Of a DNA stretch of 64,000 nt, positions 45,603 through 57,611 are shown piece after piece. The notes under the pieces were generated by a model. That model had not been told where the DNA came from and searched no databases. It saw only the letters and a list, made by a program, of their open reading frames with translations. How positions within the stretch are numbered: the stretch's first letter is position 1; the number at the start of each line of letters is the position of its first letter. The stretch is from Isoetes taiwanensis (lineage: Eukaryota > Streptophyta > Lycopodiopsida > Isoetales > Isoetaceae): contig JAJEKV010000018.1 in NCBI GenBank assembly GCA_021234155.1, forward strand, positions 21,251,252-21,315,251, given 5' to 3'. The position numbers were made by a program, and so were the translations under genes.

Positions 45603-47464
45603 GATAATAATAATTAAAAAAAAAAAAAAAATAGATTGTTGGAGAGTTGGTGCAATATCTTTTGTCTTAGCAAGAGCGAATTGAGCATTTTGTTATTGCA
45701 TCCGAAAAGCCATAACTCTAAGATAAATAATAACTAGGATATAATCAATAACAAATGTCTTAATGAACCAACCCATTGAGAAGTCTTTGTTTTTGAAATG
45801 AGGTTCACTTTCACTTTCTTTCAAAAGTGATGAACTCATCCTCTTTGCTAAAGCTAGGAGCTCCACATATAGAAGGTGGATCATCTCTAGAGAATTTCTT
45901 ATCTTTTCCTTGACTAAAATTTAAAAAAGGTGGGATGTTTAGACAAATTTTAAAAAACTTGAACGTACAATCTTGAAATTAGACTAAGGGCTTTTGTACT
46001 ACCTTCATGTCACTTGCATGGATTGTTTCCAACATCCAGATTAGTCTTTAGGTCCTTCTCTTCATCTTCTTTGTCATAAGCAAGGATTCTAATGTGGGAT
46101 ACATCCAAGGTGAATTCTATTCCAAGATAGCATTGCAACGCAAAAGTATGAACACATGGTTCTAGACTAGTAAGCTCATCAATCTCATATTTCTACTATT
46201 CTCCAAGGTAGAAAGTTCTTTGTTTGGCACATTATAGAATTGAGTTGAATTGAGAGTCATCGCATTAGCTATTTTTTTGTTCCATTATATGAATCATGAC
46301 GATCGCTACCTCATCTCTCATGACCACCTTCAGGTTTCTTTATATTTTCAATCTCCATCTTAAAAGCTGCATCTTCTCCTTCATAATCACATGCGTTCTT
46401 TAGTTCTTTTCATTTCCGATATTGTTCTAACTTAGAAGCAATCTCTTTGACCTTGACTTGAGTAGATTCCATCCATTTGTCATAATCTCCAAAGAGTCCC
46501 GTCAAAACAACCCAATCGAATTAGTCTCTCAAAACCACTAATACGTAAATCGATACTAAATATTACAAATGACGCCTAACACAAAACACAGTCTAAAGCA
46601 TTGTACAAAAAAACCATCAACTACACTAAACCACAAATCATCAATAGCACACCATGCATCACTCCAAACCACAAACTACCACACAAACCATGGGCCACCT
46701 AATACTAATCAGTAACTACCAAATATAAATCACATTGTAAACCATAGATAAAAAATACATATACGTCGAGCTTACGATAAATCCTTGAAGTTGGTGGAGC
46801 TGAAGCTGGACCCTGACAGAAGAGGAGTGGGGATATTTTTTGGCGTCATAATTTGAATAAACAGTTTAAGTGGAAGGGGGGAGGGGAGGAGGTATCAAAT
46901 TGGAGAATGTGTGCTAATGAGAGCATAATACCACTATTCTATGTATGCCCTAACCATTATTATATCAAAATCTCAAATTGCCAAATTAATGTCAGTGATA
47001 AGTAATGATGAGGAACAACCTTTATTATCCCAACCCTTAAATGTAACTAACATGCTATATAATTCTAATGTATCTAACAATATCGAAGAATCCTACCCAT
47101 TGGTTAAGAGGGTAACCTAGCATATACTAGGAATCATGTAATCTAAGCCATTGTCTTAGAATCCCCAATCTCAAAATACAAACATCTAAATGTACTTTGA
47201 AAAACTAATTACAATGCTAAAATACTGCATAGTTTGCCAAAACTTTGCGCACCAAAATGTATAAATATAGAGATGAAAATGAATACAATTTTGCAACATA
47301 CCCCATGGTATAAGAATTTATCCAATTCGATTTGGGATTTAATACAAAAAACAAAAAAGGGGGGGCAAACACATTGTATATCGAAGTTTATTAAAGCAAT
47401 TTGAAAGCTAAATAAGTAATTTTGCACCACATGGAAATCGATTAGAATTCCAAGTCTAATATGT
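45603..47464. other. No clear gene; short minus-strand frame at 45693-45884
   Basis: Begins with an A run at about 45615-45631. The only frame of note, 45693-45884 (-), would give a 63-residue product with no recognised motif. 46560-46760 is rich in A and C (repeated ACCA/CAAACC). No RNA gene seen. Confidence 0.4.
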
Positions 47465-47579
47465 AGCATAATAACAGGGGGTTTTCTTTGTGTTTTAGAC
47501 GCTTTTCACTAAGGTTTTCCTATGATTTCGTGATGTATTCAAATGGATGTACTAATGCGCAAGACATCTAGAGTGCATC
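47465..47579 (+). repeat. Dispersed repeat, copy 1
   Basis: From AGCATAATAACAGGGGGTT to ATCTAGAGTGCA, about 115 bp, matching 50798-50909 at most positions with small indels. It ends 40 bp before a minisatellite. Confidence 0.8.
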
Positions 47580-47618
47580 ATTTATGAGCCATTGATTTTA
47601 GCTTTTTTTTTTTTTTCC

Positions 47619-47795
47619 AATGGTCAACAACCAATGGCTCACAACAAAAAGCCCTTTTTTTTGGCGTGTGGTGCATAATGGTCAACAACCAATGGCTCAC
47701 AACAAAAGCCCTTTTTTTGTGTGGTGGTGTATAATGGTCAACAACCAATGGCTCATAACAAAAAAGCCCTTTTGTGTGTGTGGTGCATAATGGGC
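47619..47795 (+). repeat. 56-58 bp minisatellite, three copies
   Basis: AATGGTCAACAACCAATGGC begins at 47619, 47677 and 47733; each copy continues with CTCACAACAAAA, GCCC, a T run and GTGTGGTGCAT. An 81-codon minus-strand frame through it is a repeat artefact. Confidence 0.9.
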
Positions 47796-48352
47796 ACATT
47801 AAGGGCTTGAAGGGCGGAATCATATTTTTATCATAACTTTTGATCCAGAGCTTCGTTTGAGATGATTTTTATTGCGTTGGAAAGCTCTCTCGAGAGATCT
47901 TTTGATAGTGTATGATACGGATATGTTTGGTTAAGTTATCTATGCTAAAACAGCAATTTTTCGGCCGGGTTTGGTAGGCTTTCACATCCTACCACGGTGA
48001 TTAATTGTGATTGCGCTTATTGGATATTGTTTTATGGCTCATTCGAATGAAGCTTGCAAAAATTACCATGCATTTTTTTAGATTTTGAGGCGCTTATTAA
48101 GCAAATTCCAAGGCTTCTAGATCCTTGTGCTAACAAGCGAAAAAGTTTCCCTCTTTGGTTTCTCACCACAAGAGTCCATGGAGGCCAAAGGTCAGCTGTT
48201 AAATTCCAATTTTGAAAAATGTTTGTGTATGGGTGTTGCAAACTTTATGACTTTCGTAATAATGGGATCAATCCGCCCATCTTTATGGTAACTTTTACTT
48301 ATGTTCTATTTCTTTTTTTTTTTTTTTGGGAGGGGGTCCCCTATTCCCCCTC

Positions 48353-49047
48353 AAGGCCAATTTTTTTTTTTTTGCAACACAAACTATTAACATCCAACAT
48401 ATAAAAATTAAATCCCCCAACACATAACAACCAACACATAACAACCATTGACATTAACAACCAACACATAACTACCATTGACATTAATTAACCATTATCC
48501 AACACATTTAAATTAAATCCCTTTAAATTTTTTGGTTTGGGTGCATATTCACGATTGGGTGACGAGGACAAACGAGAGCCCTCATAAGACGCATAAAATC
48601 AACACCATATAGTATTCGCTTGAAATCTAATAGTATTTTGCGAATCTTGTTATACAGTATAGCAAATTTTGTACTTGCATACCCCACAAACGAGGAACTT
48701 TACATACGGTGTAGATTAAGGAATAAGGGGTGAATATGCCTATCCAACAGCTAGTTCCTCATTTGTGGGGTATGGATGTATAGGATTTGGTATAATCAGA
48801 TAACAAAATTTGTAAAATACTATAAGATTTGAGGTAATGTACTATATGGTATTGATTTTGTACGTGCAAAACATGATTTTAGGGGCTCTCGCTGCCCTAC
48901 GTCACCCCCCGTGTGAATATGCACCCAAACCAAAGGGGGTTTCAGGGGGATTTTATTTTAAATGTGTTGGATGCAATGGTTTGTATTAATTAATGTTAAT
49001 GATAGTTATGTGTTGATTGCTATATAAAAAATTTGGCCCTTCGGCCC
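48353..49047. mobile_element. Foldback MITE, family GGGCCGAAG, copy 1
   Basis: The right end is AATTTGGCCCTTCGGCCC. The left end, AAGGCCAATTTTT, is degenerate. The interior is an inverted repeat with ACATAACTACCATT/GATAGTTATGTGTTG and GTGCATATTCAC/GTGAATATGCAC pairs about a centre near 48.73 kb. It carries two or three direct copies of CCAACACATAACAACC on the left. It is the same family as 63086-63680. The long inverted arms suggest a Mutator-like foldback element, but this is not proven. It encodes nothing. Confidence 0.75.
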
Positions 49048-50797
49048 TTAAGAAGGAATTTCACATGTAGAAACAATGATACAAACTATACTATACTTAA
49101 TGTTAGAAACAATGAGAGAGACTTTATTAAATGAGGCAGAGAAATGGAACAAAATAGCAAGAATCCTCCTCTAGGTTGAGTGAATGGCAAGAATCCTCCT
49201 CTAGGTTGAGTTGAATGCCATGGAGAAACGTAATTCACCTAGTGTCTTTGGTAAATTTAAAGAAAAAAAAGAAAAAAACTACGGTGATGTATAATAATAA
49301 AAGAGCAAGAAGAATGAGTAAAGTAAAGAACCAAGTTGAGAAACAAAGAATGGTATAAAAATAGAATTTGATTCTTCACCACAACATTGTATCCTGTATA
49401 TGAATGGCATAAAAGCATAATTTGTCTCTTCATCACAATGCTACGAAGAGCAACTGCATGAAATTCCTGGATGGAGCGATGGCTTAGAGCCATAGTAAAC
49501 TTGGTCTGGAATTTGAACCCGAGAGTTTAACCATCCATCATGATATGAGTTGAACATAGTGCTACATAAGATAACAGGCTTGACAATTGCACCAAAATAG
49601 AGTATTTTGAAATAGAGTGTTTGAAGATTCATTCCTGCATAAGAAATGTCTCAGGAGAACAAACAAGGATACAATTAATATCGTCTATTCCACTGCAATG
49701 CAATAATGAAAGCCACACTTACTGGATATATAGCATTTGGAGCCATCTTCTTCGTTCCATTAAATTGGCGGCTAGCAAGAACAATCGACACGCAGAAGGC
49801 AAAACACATCATGTTATCACCTGATCCAATACCTGGTGGAAAACACGATGGGCTTGCATATATCAGTCAAACAGCCCTCTGATGCCAAACAAGGATTCTT
49901 TTGGAGAATCTGAAATTCTTTGCTTCAAATGAGTTCATACATCTACAAGCATATGTGAAATTACTCCCTGTCACAAGCCTGTAAGAGAGATGTAACCCAT
50001 GGCACTGCATAATCTGAGAGCAAGAAAGAGTCCATACAGCAAAAACTGGCCAATTCCTAGAAGTCTTGTCGGGCGCATCCTATTTGCTGGAAGGACCACG
50101 AGCTAGAAAAGTTGCAAAGTACATTGTTCAAATAAGTTTAAATTGAAACTGGCTATGTAAATTTGCACCCTTCAGGATCAGACCTGAATAAATCCAATGA
50201 TTGAGACATACCTGAGATCCACGCTTGCGAATTGCAACTCTTCAACCTGGAAATTAGAAAAAATGGTAATGCAAGCTCTCACAAATTCAAATATCACAAT
50301 AATTTTAAAGCTTAATATTCAGTAGCACGCGAGCACAAGAGCTACATGATGTTGGTGCCACCACCTCACCAGATATCATTTTTTGAAGGACGACAACCTA
50401 TTACTTATCAGACATCATAAACTGCATATCAAAAACAAATAAAAAAAATGATGTCATCATCACCTCGGCACAATAACATAATATAATGCATTCCCTCAAA
50501 AGGGCGCCTACCACAACCCAAATAAAAAACAACAGAACAAAAAAATAAGAAAATCAATGCAGCTTAGCCCAAATGACCGTCCATATTATTTCCTATAGCA
50601 ACGCATATCTTTTTTTGTGCTCTTTCTGTTTGGTTCCCATAAGCCTATTGATCTTCACAAATGATAAAAACCCATTCAATTCAATTCAATTTGATGCATA
50701 GTCATCAATACCCGAGCCATTTCATAGCCGATAGAGTGATAGCTTGACTTGTTGTCGGCTTACGATTTGCATGATCTATAACCGTGAGCCAATATCT
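49048..50797. other. No confirmed gene; possible minus-strand exon near 49.70-49.84 kb
   Basis: On the minus strand a short open stretch (GDNMMCFAFCVSIVLASRQF then NGTKKMAPNAIYPVS) is hydrophobic and bounded by splice-like CAG and GTAAGTGTGG. It could be one exon of a membrane protein gene, but no partner exons were established. An imperfect 28 bp direct duplication (GAATCCTCCTCTAGGTTGAG) lies at 49.17-49.21 kb. Confidence 0.3.
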
Positions 50798-50909
50798 AGC
50801 ATAATAACAGGGGGTTCCTTTTGTATTTTTGTACGCTTATCAATATGGTTTTGCTATGATTTCGTGGTGTATTTTAGTGGATATACTAATGCGTACATCT
50901 AGAGTGCAC
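50798..50909 (+). repeat. Dispersed repeat, copy 2
   Basis: Matches 47465-47579 (AGCATAATAACAGGGGGTT through TGATTTCGTG to ATCTAGAGTGCA). The adjacent plus-strand frames (50829-51200) read through it and are not taken as genes. Confidence 0.8.
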
Positions 50910-51308
50910 ATACGCTTTCGTTACTTTTTATGGGATATGTTTTTATTAGTGGTATACAAAAAAAACATGTTGCGACATATGGTGCTAGTGAGGTGTTGTG
51001 TGCTCTTCATCGATTTTCTTCATCCCCTTTATCTATTTCTTCAAGGCCCATCGTGGTTGTTGATCACCTGCCAATTTTCTTCCCAGCATCTGGAACGGTT
51101 GATCAGCAAGCCATCTCATCAATCTGGAATCCTCAAGCCACCTCATCAATCCATCTCATCAATCCCGAATTTGCTGCTGCATAATCTCTTTTTTGGTTGA
51201 AGGCCGTATATCTATAGATAAACAAAAAAGAAGTACAAAAGAGATGCTTTCTATAGGGAAGCAAGAACCACTCCTTTTTAATAGTTTTTTTTGTCTACTG
51301 TCTTAGTT

Positions 51309-51871
51309 TTACTTTGCTAAATCAGTTTTTTTATCACAGAGAAAGTTCCATTCAATGGCAGGAGTGGAGATTAAGCGTTTTATCTTTTCTTCCTCTTCCT
51401 TTGACTGAAATCCTGAGAGTACAGAAGCTGCATTTGCATAACTTGGCCTTTGCCATATTATATCTCCCCTTTGTGTCCTTGGCCTTACATAGAAGAGATC
51501 TCTGAATATTAAGGTTCGGGTCATAGCAGCAGTTGCATAGGCATGGATTTCCATGGCCATAAGTACCTGGAGCTCCAAATACCTTGATCCATTTGTTATT
51601 TGCGCTGAGATCAATCCTCTTCCATTTGAGTCTTCTCATCAGTAAAAACAGCACACTCGGGGAGGATAATTTCACTCTTAAAGATGAAATCATTCCTTCC
51701 TTTCCAGATTCTCCATAGGAGAATATAAATTCTCCAATCTGCAGGATTAGAAGGCAAAAACAGATGAAGAGCATTAAGGGAAGAGAGATCATATCCGAGA
51801 TAACCAGAAGCTAGCTCTAAGACCGGTTCAGACCAAATACAGAAGTGATCCTCATCTTTTGAGCCTCCCAT
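51309..51871 (-). pseudogene. LINE ORF2 C-terminal fragment
   Basis: The frame at 51871-51611 encodes DWRIYILLWRIWKGRNDFIF, the signature found after the zinc-binding region of plant L1 ORF2, followed by a stop and a second frame to 51309. The fragment lies on the same strand as the endonuclease fragment at 53.9-54.2 kb, so both may come from one element that was later deleted and invaded. Confidence 0.6.
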
Positions 51872-52380
51872 ACATCTAGGTGTTGCTAAATGACTGCCAG
51901 AATATCAGGTATTGAAATCGAAAGAAGTGAAAACAATGTCAACAATAGTGGATAACTTGAGGAAGTCTTTAGCTCAATATAAATACGACATGAGAACTGA
52001 TGTAGTCATAACTCAGTCAGACCTCAGCAATGGTTTATGTTGTTGCCCCTGAAAAAACTAACTATAGAAGGCTATCTGAATATTTCAATTTGAGAAAAAA
52101 ATATATTACAACAACTACAGATATAAGAGTACAGCAGAAATTGGTGAAGGCCCCTAGTCAATGTCTAAGAAACAAACCAAGTCTGGCACACTTAAATCAT
52201 TAACAAAAGCTTGTAGTTGAGTTTTGGACGAACAATCCAAGAGTGTTTCCGTGCAAGAAGCATGTAATTAAAATTAGGATTGCCAAAGGCAATAAAATAT
52301 TGCATCCTCTACATTTCTTGGAAGAGGCTGAGGTTCGTATAGCTAACTTTGTTTAACTTTGCTTATTCGTTTACTTTACC

Positions 52381-53733
52381 ATGCTTATAATGCTTATGGT
52401 TTTAATGCAAATTTCATTTTATGAAAGATTTCGAAGAGAGTATCCAAATTTTGAAGTCTCATTTTTAGCTTTCCAACCACTGAAACCTAGCTTTGTAAGG
52501 AAAGTAAAGGACAAAGAGACTTGTTCTTGTGTTTATCACATGAGGTTAGATTATGTAAGACAAGCAATTAACAATATGAGGTCGAATGCAAAGATTCATG
52601 GAACAGAATGTGATTGTACATGCATTGTATGGGATCTTGGCCCTAAATGTGAAGCCAAATTGATGACATACAAATCATCAAGTGACATGTGGATGTCATT
52701 AGTTTGTGCCAAGGATATATCAGATGAGTGGTATCAACATAATTGCATTATGCAATTCATGTATCCAAAAGAATTGAATAGAAGTGCTGCTTACACAGTT
52801 GACTGGGAGATATTTGATAGAGTAAACCCTTGCTGTATTGGCTACTTTAGTGTGTTTTTGTATTTCCGATTATTTATACTCAATATTAAATAAGTTTTAT
52901 AGAATGTTACAATGTTCGAACCATCGAAAGAACCTGATGGAACTAGAGGTTTCATACTATAGTGTCTAAATCAATTGTAAAGCTCATGTACAAAGGCAAG
53001 TACTACTGTTGATGTCGTGGAATATGCAAAGAACATGTTGAGAAATTTTATTTCCCACAATTATGAAGCTAGATGGCAGGTAAACAGTTTAGGGACTGCT
53101 TAGTCACTCTTCCAAGAGACGCAGATGTATTAGTAATAGATTTTGATTAGAATTACACATTCAAAATATACCAAGAGATTCAAAGTTTGCATTGGAGGAA
53201 TGATCAATGCACAATACTGGTGCACATCACATAGAGATATGCAACTGTTGAAGATGTTCAAGGGAATTGTCTACATAAGTGTGAGAGGAACATAATCAAA
53301 GAGACTCACTTCTATGTTTCAGATGGCAGAAAACATGATACTTTTTATCCAACATGATATTCTTTTTGTCCAACATTGCCTTAATAAGCATGCTGAGTTT
53401 TTGTCCAAGAAAGATGTGAGTTACATCAACCACGTGATGTGCTCGGATGGTTGCTCACATCAATTCAAGGGTGCAAAAACATTTTACTCTATTGGCAGAT
53501 TTTTTTAAAAGCTCTGGTATTTCAATTAACTAGAATTACTTTGCTTCTTATCATGGAAAAGGTACGACAACATAATTGATTTACTTAAATGGAACAATCT
53601 TCAAGGTAGCCTTCCTTTTTTTCTTTTTGTAGGTGAACATATGTTGAAGAGGAATTCTAGACCACTAAGAAAAGCTCATGATGTTGTAATATTCTGCCAA
53701 GAACACTTCAGGAATTCTGATAAGCATAGGTAA
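52381..53733 (+). pseudogene. Transposase-like protein with SDGCxxQFK and HGKG motifs, copy 2 (broken)
   Basis: The first frame (52381-52893, 170 codons) has KDKETCSCVYHMRLDYVRQA followed by CDCTCIVW and DISDEWYQHNC, aligned in order with the Cys cluster and the DEWHKLKC region of the copy at 13-16 kb. A gap with stops follows. Then come HVMCSDGCSHQFKGAKTFY (motif at 53442-53470), YHGKG (about 53552-53563), an intron-like break ending TTTTTGTAG near 53630 and LRKAHDVVIFCQEHF. Shared order and spacing with the 13 kb copy make the family assignment firm within this window. The two copies are too different to be a recent duplication. The biochemical role (DDE-like nuclease) is inferred. Confidence 0.6.
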
Positions 53734-53943
53734 AATTTGGATTTATGGTTGTATTGTAAATAACAAATTTTTTAACTCATCTGGTTGGCTGCATATACTT
53801 CTAGAAAATAGATAAAGTTGAAGCGTGCAGGAATGAATTGTTTGAATATGCAACTTTGGTAGGATCCAGCAAGATCCATAGCATTAGACCAGTCAACAGC
53901 AAGGATCCTACTATGGTCAACACATGACTTATTCCTGCTTGTG

Positions 53944-55000
53944 CTACCACTGTTGATCTGGTAAGTATAGCAAGTGTGTTAACAAAGAAAGACCCCTCTG
54001 TCCTGTACAGGTATTGAAGACCGAGAAATGTTGGTAACCTGGCAGATCAGGTAGCCTGTGCCCATCATGCTCCCATGTCTCCATGAGAAAGATGAGATCC
54101 ATATCAGCTGCCACGGAGTTGAGACTGCCCTCCTTCTGCCAAGGGAAGCCTCGACAATTCCATGAGCCCACCCGGAGGCACAATTCCTATTTGTCGCCAG
54201 CCGTGGTACGCGCACTCGAAGTCGCTGGGAGGACGGGAAGCGAGGGCCGAAAGTGAGAAGTAGATGGAGGGAGGCAAAGATGTGGGTCAGAGGGCGCGGG
54301 TCGTGGAGGGAGCGGGAGTAGGAGCAGGAGAGGGGGGGCCGGTAGGAGAAGCGCATGTGGCCACGCTCACCATGGGGTTGGGGCCGTGGGTCCGGCAGAA
54401 GAGAAGGTCGGCGAAATGTGCATCCCCGCCCAAACCAATCCCCTCGCACCCCCCTTGGTGGCGGATGCCTCCGACCGACAAGCCCTATCCGCTGCCTCCC
54501 CGCTGTGCGGGTGTGAGGTCCCGTCCACGCATGTGGATGTCCCCAAAGATCTTGCCTCGGGCGCTAATATGGCATCACGCACTCGCGATCCGCGAACCGC
54601 TAATATGACAATGCGGTCACCACCCGCCAGCCTCATGGCCGCTGCTCTCGACATGTGAACAGGCCCCGGAATGTCATCCGATCGAGAATGTGTGTTCGGA
54701 TGTTGTGGGCGCAGATTCTCCCCTCCTCCTCGCATGCCTCGGACTACCGGATTGTAGCCTCTCCGCCTCGCTCTTGGAGTTCTGTGGGCTCACGGGTCAT
54801 GGGCCGGGCCGGGCCTCAGGGGGGTGGTGGTGGTGGTGGCCGGGATGGTGTGGGGTGGCTTGAGCGCGGGGCAGCAGCAGTGTGGTCCCGGCCGGCGGCA
54901 AGTGCCGCGGGTAGCGGTAGCGGCTCGAGCCGCCCTCGATACTGTGAAGTCGGGAGCACAGCTCTTGCAGGGCCTGCTGCTGCTTGGCCAGGGTCTAAAT
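53944..55000 (-). mobile_element. LINE 5' fragment: GC-rich leader and start of the ORF2 endonuclease
   Basis: Minus-strand 54183-53944 encodes GSWNCRGFPWQKEG and DLIFLMETWEHDG, the N-terminal endonuclease motifs of an L1 ORF2, then stops. Upstream on the same strand (to about 55000) is GC-rich sequence with Pro/Arg/Ala-rich frames, unlike the AT-rich surroundings. It is best read as the 5' leader and ORF1 region of a different, GC-rich LINE family. It is not the same element as the 21.9 kb LINE (MKITTWNLRG against VGSWNCRG). Confidence 0.6.
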
Positions 55001-55807
55001 TTGTAAAAAAAATTGTAACGATTGGTCTTCAAGGCATTTGTCAGCCTGCAACTGTTGAAATTTTTTAACGTCGCCATAGTATTTTACTTGCTGCATATTT
55101 TTAAACTTATCAAAACTCTCAGCTTGCCGCATATTATAATGATGGTTGGACGCATGTTTCACTCAAGAAGGCAGCTCGGCAAAAACGTGCTCCAACAGTT
55201 CATATTGGTGATTTAGAATAAAAGGTTTCTTTTGCACATAGTAAATCTGAGGCTCCCATGTAGCTTTGCACAGAGGGACTATTTTTCCTCTAGGTTTTAA
55301 ACATGTACCTCAGACTTATGTATCTATTTTCATGATTTAAGGATGAATATATCTATCGTCCTTCAAAAAAAAATGATCTTCAATAGTAGAATTCAAACCA
55401 AATTATTCAATTTCAAATACACAAAGAAGGGCATCACAAAAAGAAGAAACATAAATTGTTTTTTCTTATCGTTAATCTCGTCTACAAGGGTTGCATCCAA
55501 TAGTAATAGATCATATGCTTGTCCTCCATGCATTTTCCACCTTTCATAATAGGGAGAAGATAGGAACAGAAGGATATGGATTTCAGAGAAAGTTACCACA
55601 TATTTTTTTGGATGGTGACTTCCCTTTATTCTTTTGGATGCACAGGTTTTGGAGGCCCTTCAAAACTCTAACTCCAATCACAGACCTGCCAAAAATAACA
55701 AAAAAGGTCAAACAATGCTTCATGCTACAGACTGCCATCGCCGTTACCACTGCAAGCTCCATAACAATCTATAAAACCTTAATATTTCTTTTTACATAGA
55801 GCATTTA
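55001..55807. other. No gene seen
   Basis: AT-rich sequence with frames below 105 codons and no recognisable motif. Confidence 0.4.
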
Positions 55808-56150
55808 TTGAAATCCTCTGTTTTCTCGATAATTCCTCTGTTATGTGGTAATTCTCTTTTTGAACCAATACTTTTGTTTTTGAAAATACCCCAGTGCATT
55901 TGCAAGTTCTCTTTTGATCCAATCCCCTTTTCTCAAAAATACCCCAATGTGAAATTGCAATCCCCTGTTTCTACTAATTTCCCTCATTAGGATATACTTT
56001 TTTTGTTCGAGAATCCCCTGTTTCTACTAATCTTCCTCCTTAGCTACTAATTTTCCCCATTTAGATATACCCTTTTTCTTCAAAAATACCCTGCTTCTAC
56101 TAATCTTCCACCATAGGATATACCCTCTTGTTTAAAAATCCCCCCTTGCA
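55808..56150 (+). repeat. Degenerate tandem repeat, CCCTGTTTCTACTAAT core
   Basis: CCCCTGTTTCTACTAAT occurs at about 55966 and 56014 and as CCCTGCTTCTACTAAT at about 56090, alternating with GATATACC and AAAAATACCCC. Copies are 45-80 bp apart and irregular. No product is assigned to the 70-codon frame that follows (56128-56340). Confidence 0.6.
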
Positions 56151-56631
56151 AAGAAAACAGCCCATTGCTCTCGAGTCCCCCAGTTCCTCAATGGGGGATT
56201 TTTTGGGGGATTTGAACAAGCCTCGTCGTATTTTAGTGCATTTTACACACCACAGGACAGACTCTATGTTTTACAACATGGGAGTCACCTCAGACACACT
56301 TATTTCTCTGTGCGGGGAAATCTCTTCCCCCTGCAGTTGACTAGAAAGCATAAGGAGCTGTCTAAGGTTCAGGAAGCGAGAATGCAAAAGAAGTAGGCAA
56401 TACACAGGGGTGGCATAGCCATCATTCGCGACTATTGGTCTCTGAACCCTTGGTTGGGCTACCTCTAATTACCTCAACAAGCATTGAATTATGTATATAA
56501 ATCGTTTGTAATTTTTTTTTCTTGGTTTTATGATGGGGTTTAGTCCCCGAGTTACAGTTTGTGCACTCACCTTTTGCATGTACTCTGTTCCACAAGCTCA
56601 TGGAGCAACCCGTGGAGGTTAAAAATCTTAG

Positions 56632-56699
56632 CTTATCTTATCTTATCTTATCTTATCTTATCTTATCTTATCTTATCTTATCTTATCTTATCTTATCTT
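56632..56699 (+). repeat. Pentanucleotide microsatellite (CTTAT)n, about 13 copies
   Basis: Perfect tandem CTTAT units, shown as repeated TCTTATCTTA. Frames of Leu-Ser-Tyr repeats arise through it and are not genes. Confidence 0.98.
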
Positions 56700-56907
56700 G
56701 GGTATATGCACGTAACTGGGGGGGCATTTTTGCGTCCTCCAAGCACCCCATCAGCACCGCACCCCTAAGTTTTTTTTTAATTGAAGTTGTGAAGTTTTAA
56801 GGGAATCTTTTACCCGTCAAACCCTATGAAGCCTTTCTTGTTACATTCCCACTCCACACTCCATTTTCAAAGCTCCGACATTTGTCGAGGCCGATCGTTC
56901 AAGCACC

Positions 56908-57611
56908 ATGATAAATGTCGAGGACCCTATGGAAGGTACTGAACCCCCAGATCTTTTGCAGCGTAATCATGAAATGTCTTGTCAAGAAAAGGTATGGTTT
57001 AATTTTTTTTTTCCATTGATTTTAAGCGCAACTCTGTATCCGGCAGAGGTAACCCTAAGGCTTGCCCACAGACGGGGGCTATGAAGATTGTGGCCTCTGA
57101 GTGGGAATTTCACATGTACAGGGGTTTGCCAAATGAAGGTAGAGATCCTTCATTACTATCTTGGGATGACTGTCCCATGTCAGATTTTCTTACTGTTTGG
57201 ACTAATCAATTGATAAGAATGAAAATCAAACTATATAAGGTGAGACTTGAATTCCATGACGAGCTTCAGGATTTGGTGCATAAGGTTTACCAATTTGGGT
57301 TGAAGAATAATGAAGCTGGAACTATCTTTGCTAGGGGTTTTGCTTGGCAACACACTAAAAGGGCTCTTGCTAACCCTGGTAGCTACAAGCTTGATTGGGC
57401 AAGATTTGCGTGGGGCAGTTTACAAATCTCTAAAAGGAATAACAAGAAAAGAACTACAATTGAGGAGTTGGGGTTAAGTAATGTAGCAGCTGCAATTTGT
57501 ACTTTGGAAACTAACCAACATGGCTTGCAGTCTGAGATGTCAGCTTTGGAGCAAGACTTAAAAGAAAAGGAGATGCAGATGGTTGAGACCAATGGAGAAC
57601 TTGCTAGTTGA
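56908..57611 (+). CDS. Putative gene of unknown function with C-terminal coiled coil
   Basis: The main frame is 57081-57611 (176 aa). Charged and aromatic positions (ASEWEFHMYRGLPNEGRDPS; RFAWGSLQISKRNNKKR) are spread like a real protein, and the last 45 residues (QSEMSALEQDLKEKEMQMVE) form a likely coiled coil. A possible first exon with its own ATG lies at 56908-56991 (MINVEDPMEGTEPPDLLQ), followed by GTATGG and an acceptor GGCAG before 57047, but neither acceptor choice keeps the frame, so the exon junction is doubtful. The frame itself is open upstream to about 57010. No domain is recognised. It could be a host gene or a transposon-encoded protein. Confidence 0.4.

Noticed and set aside
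47578-47823. 81-codon minus-strand frame
   Set aside because: It spans the 56-58 bp minisatellite and repeats with it.
49500-49530. tRNA T-arm-like sequence on the minus strand (GGGTTCAAATTCC)
   Set aside because: No acceptor, D or anticodon stem can be drawn at the right distances.
50829-51200. 123-codon plus-strand frame
   Set aside because: It begins inside a dispersed repeat, and an overlapping frame is equally open; no motif.
54200-55000. CpG-island promoter of a host gene
   Set aside because: The GC-rich stretch ends in a LINE endonuclease start on the minus strand and is better explained as that element's 5' region.
56559-56800. 69-79 codon frames
   Set aside because: Translation of the (CTTAT)n microsatellite.
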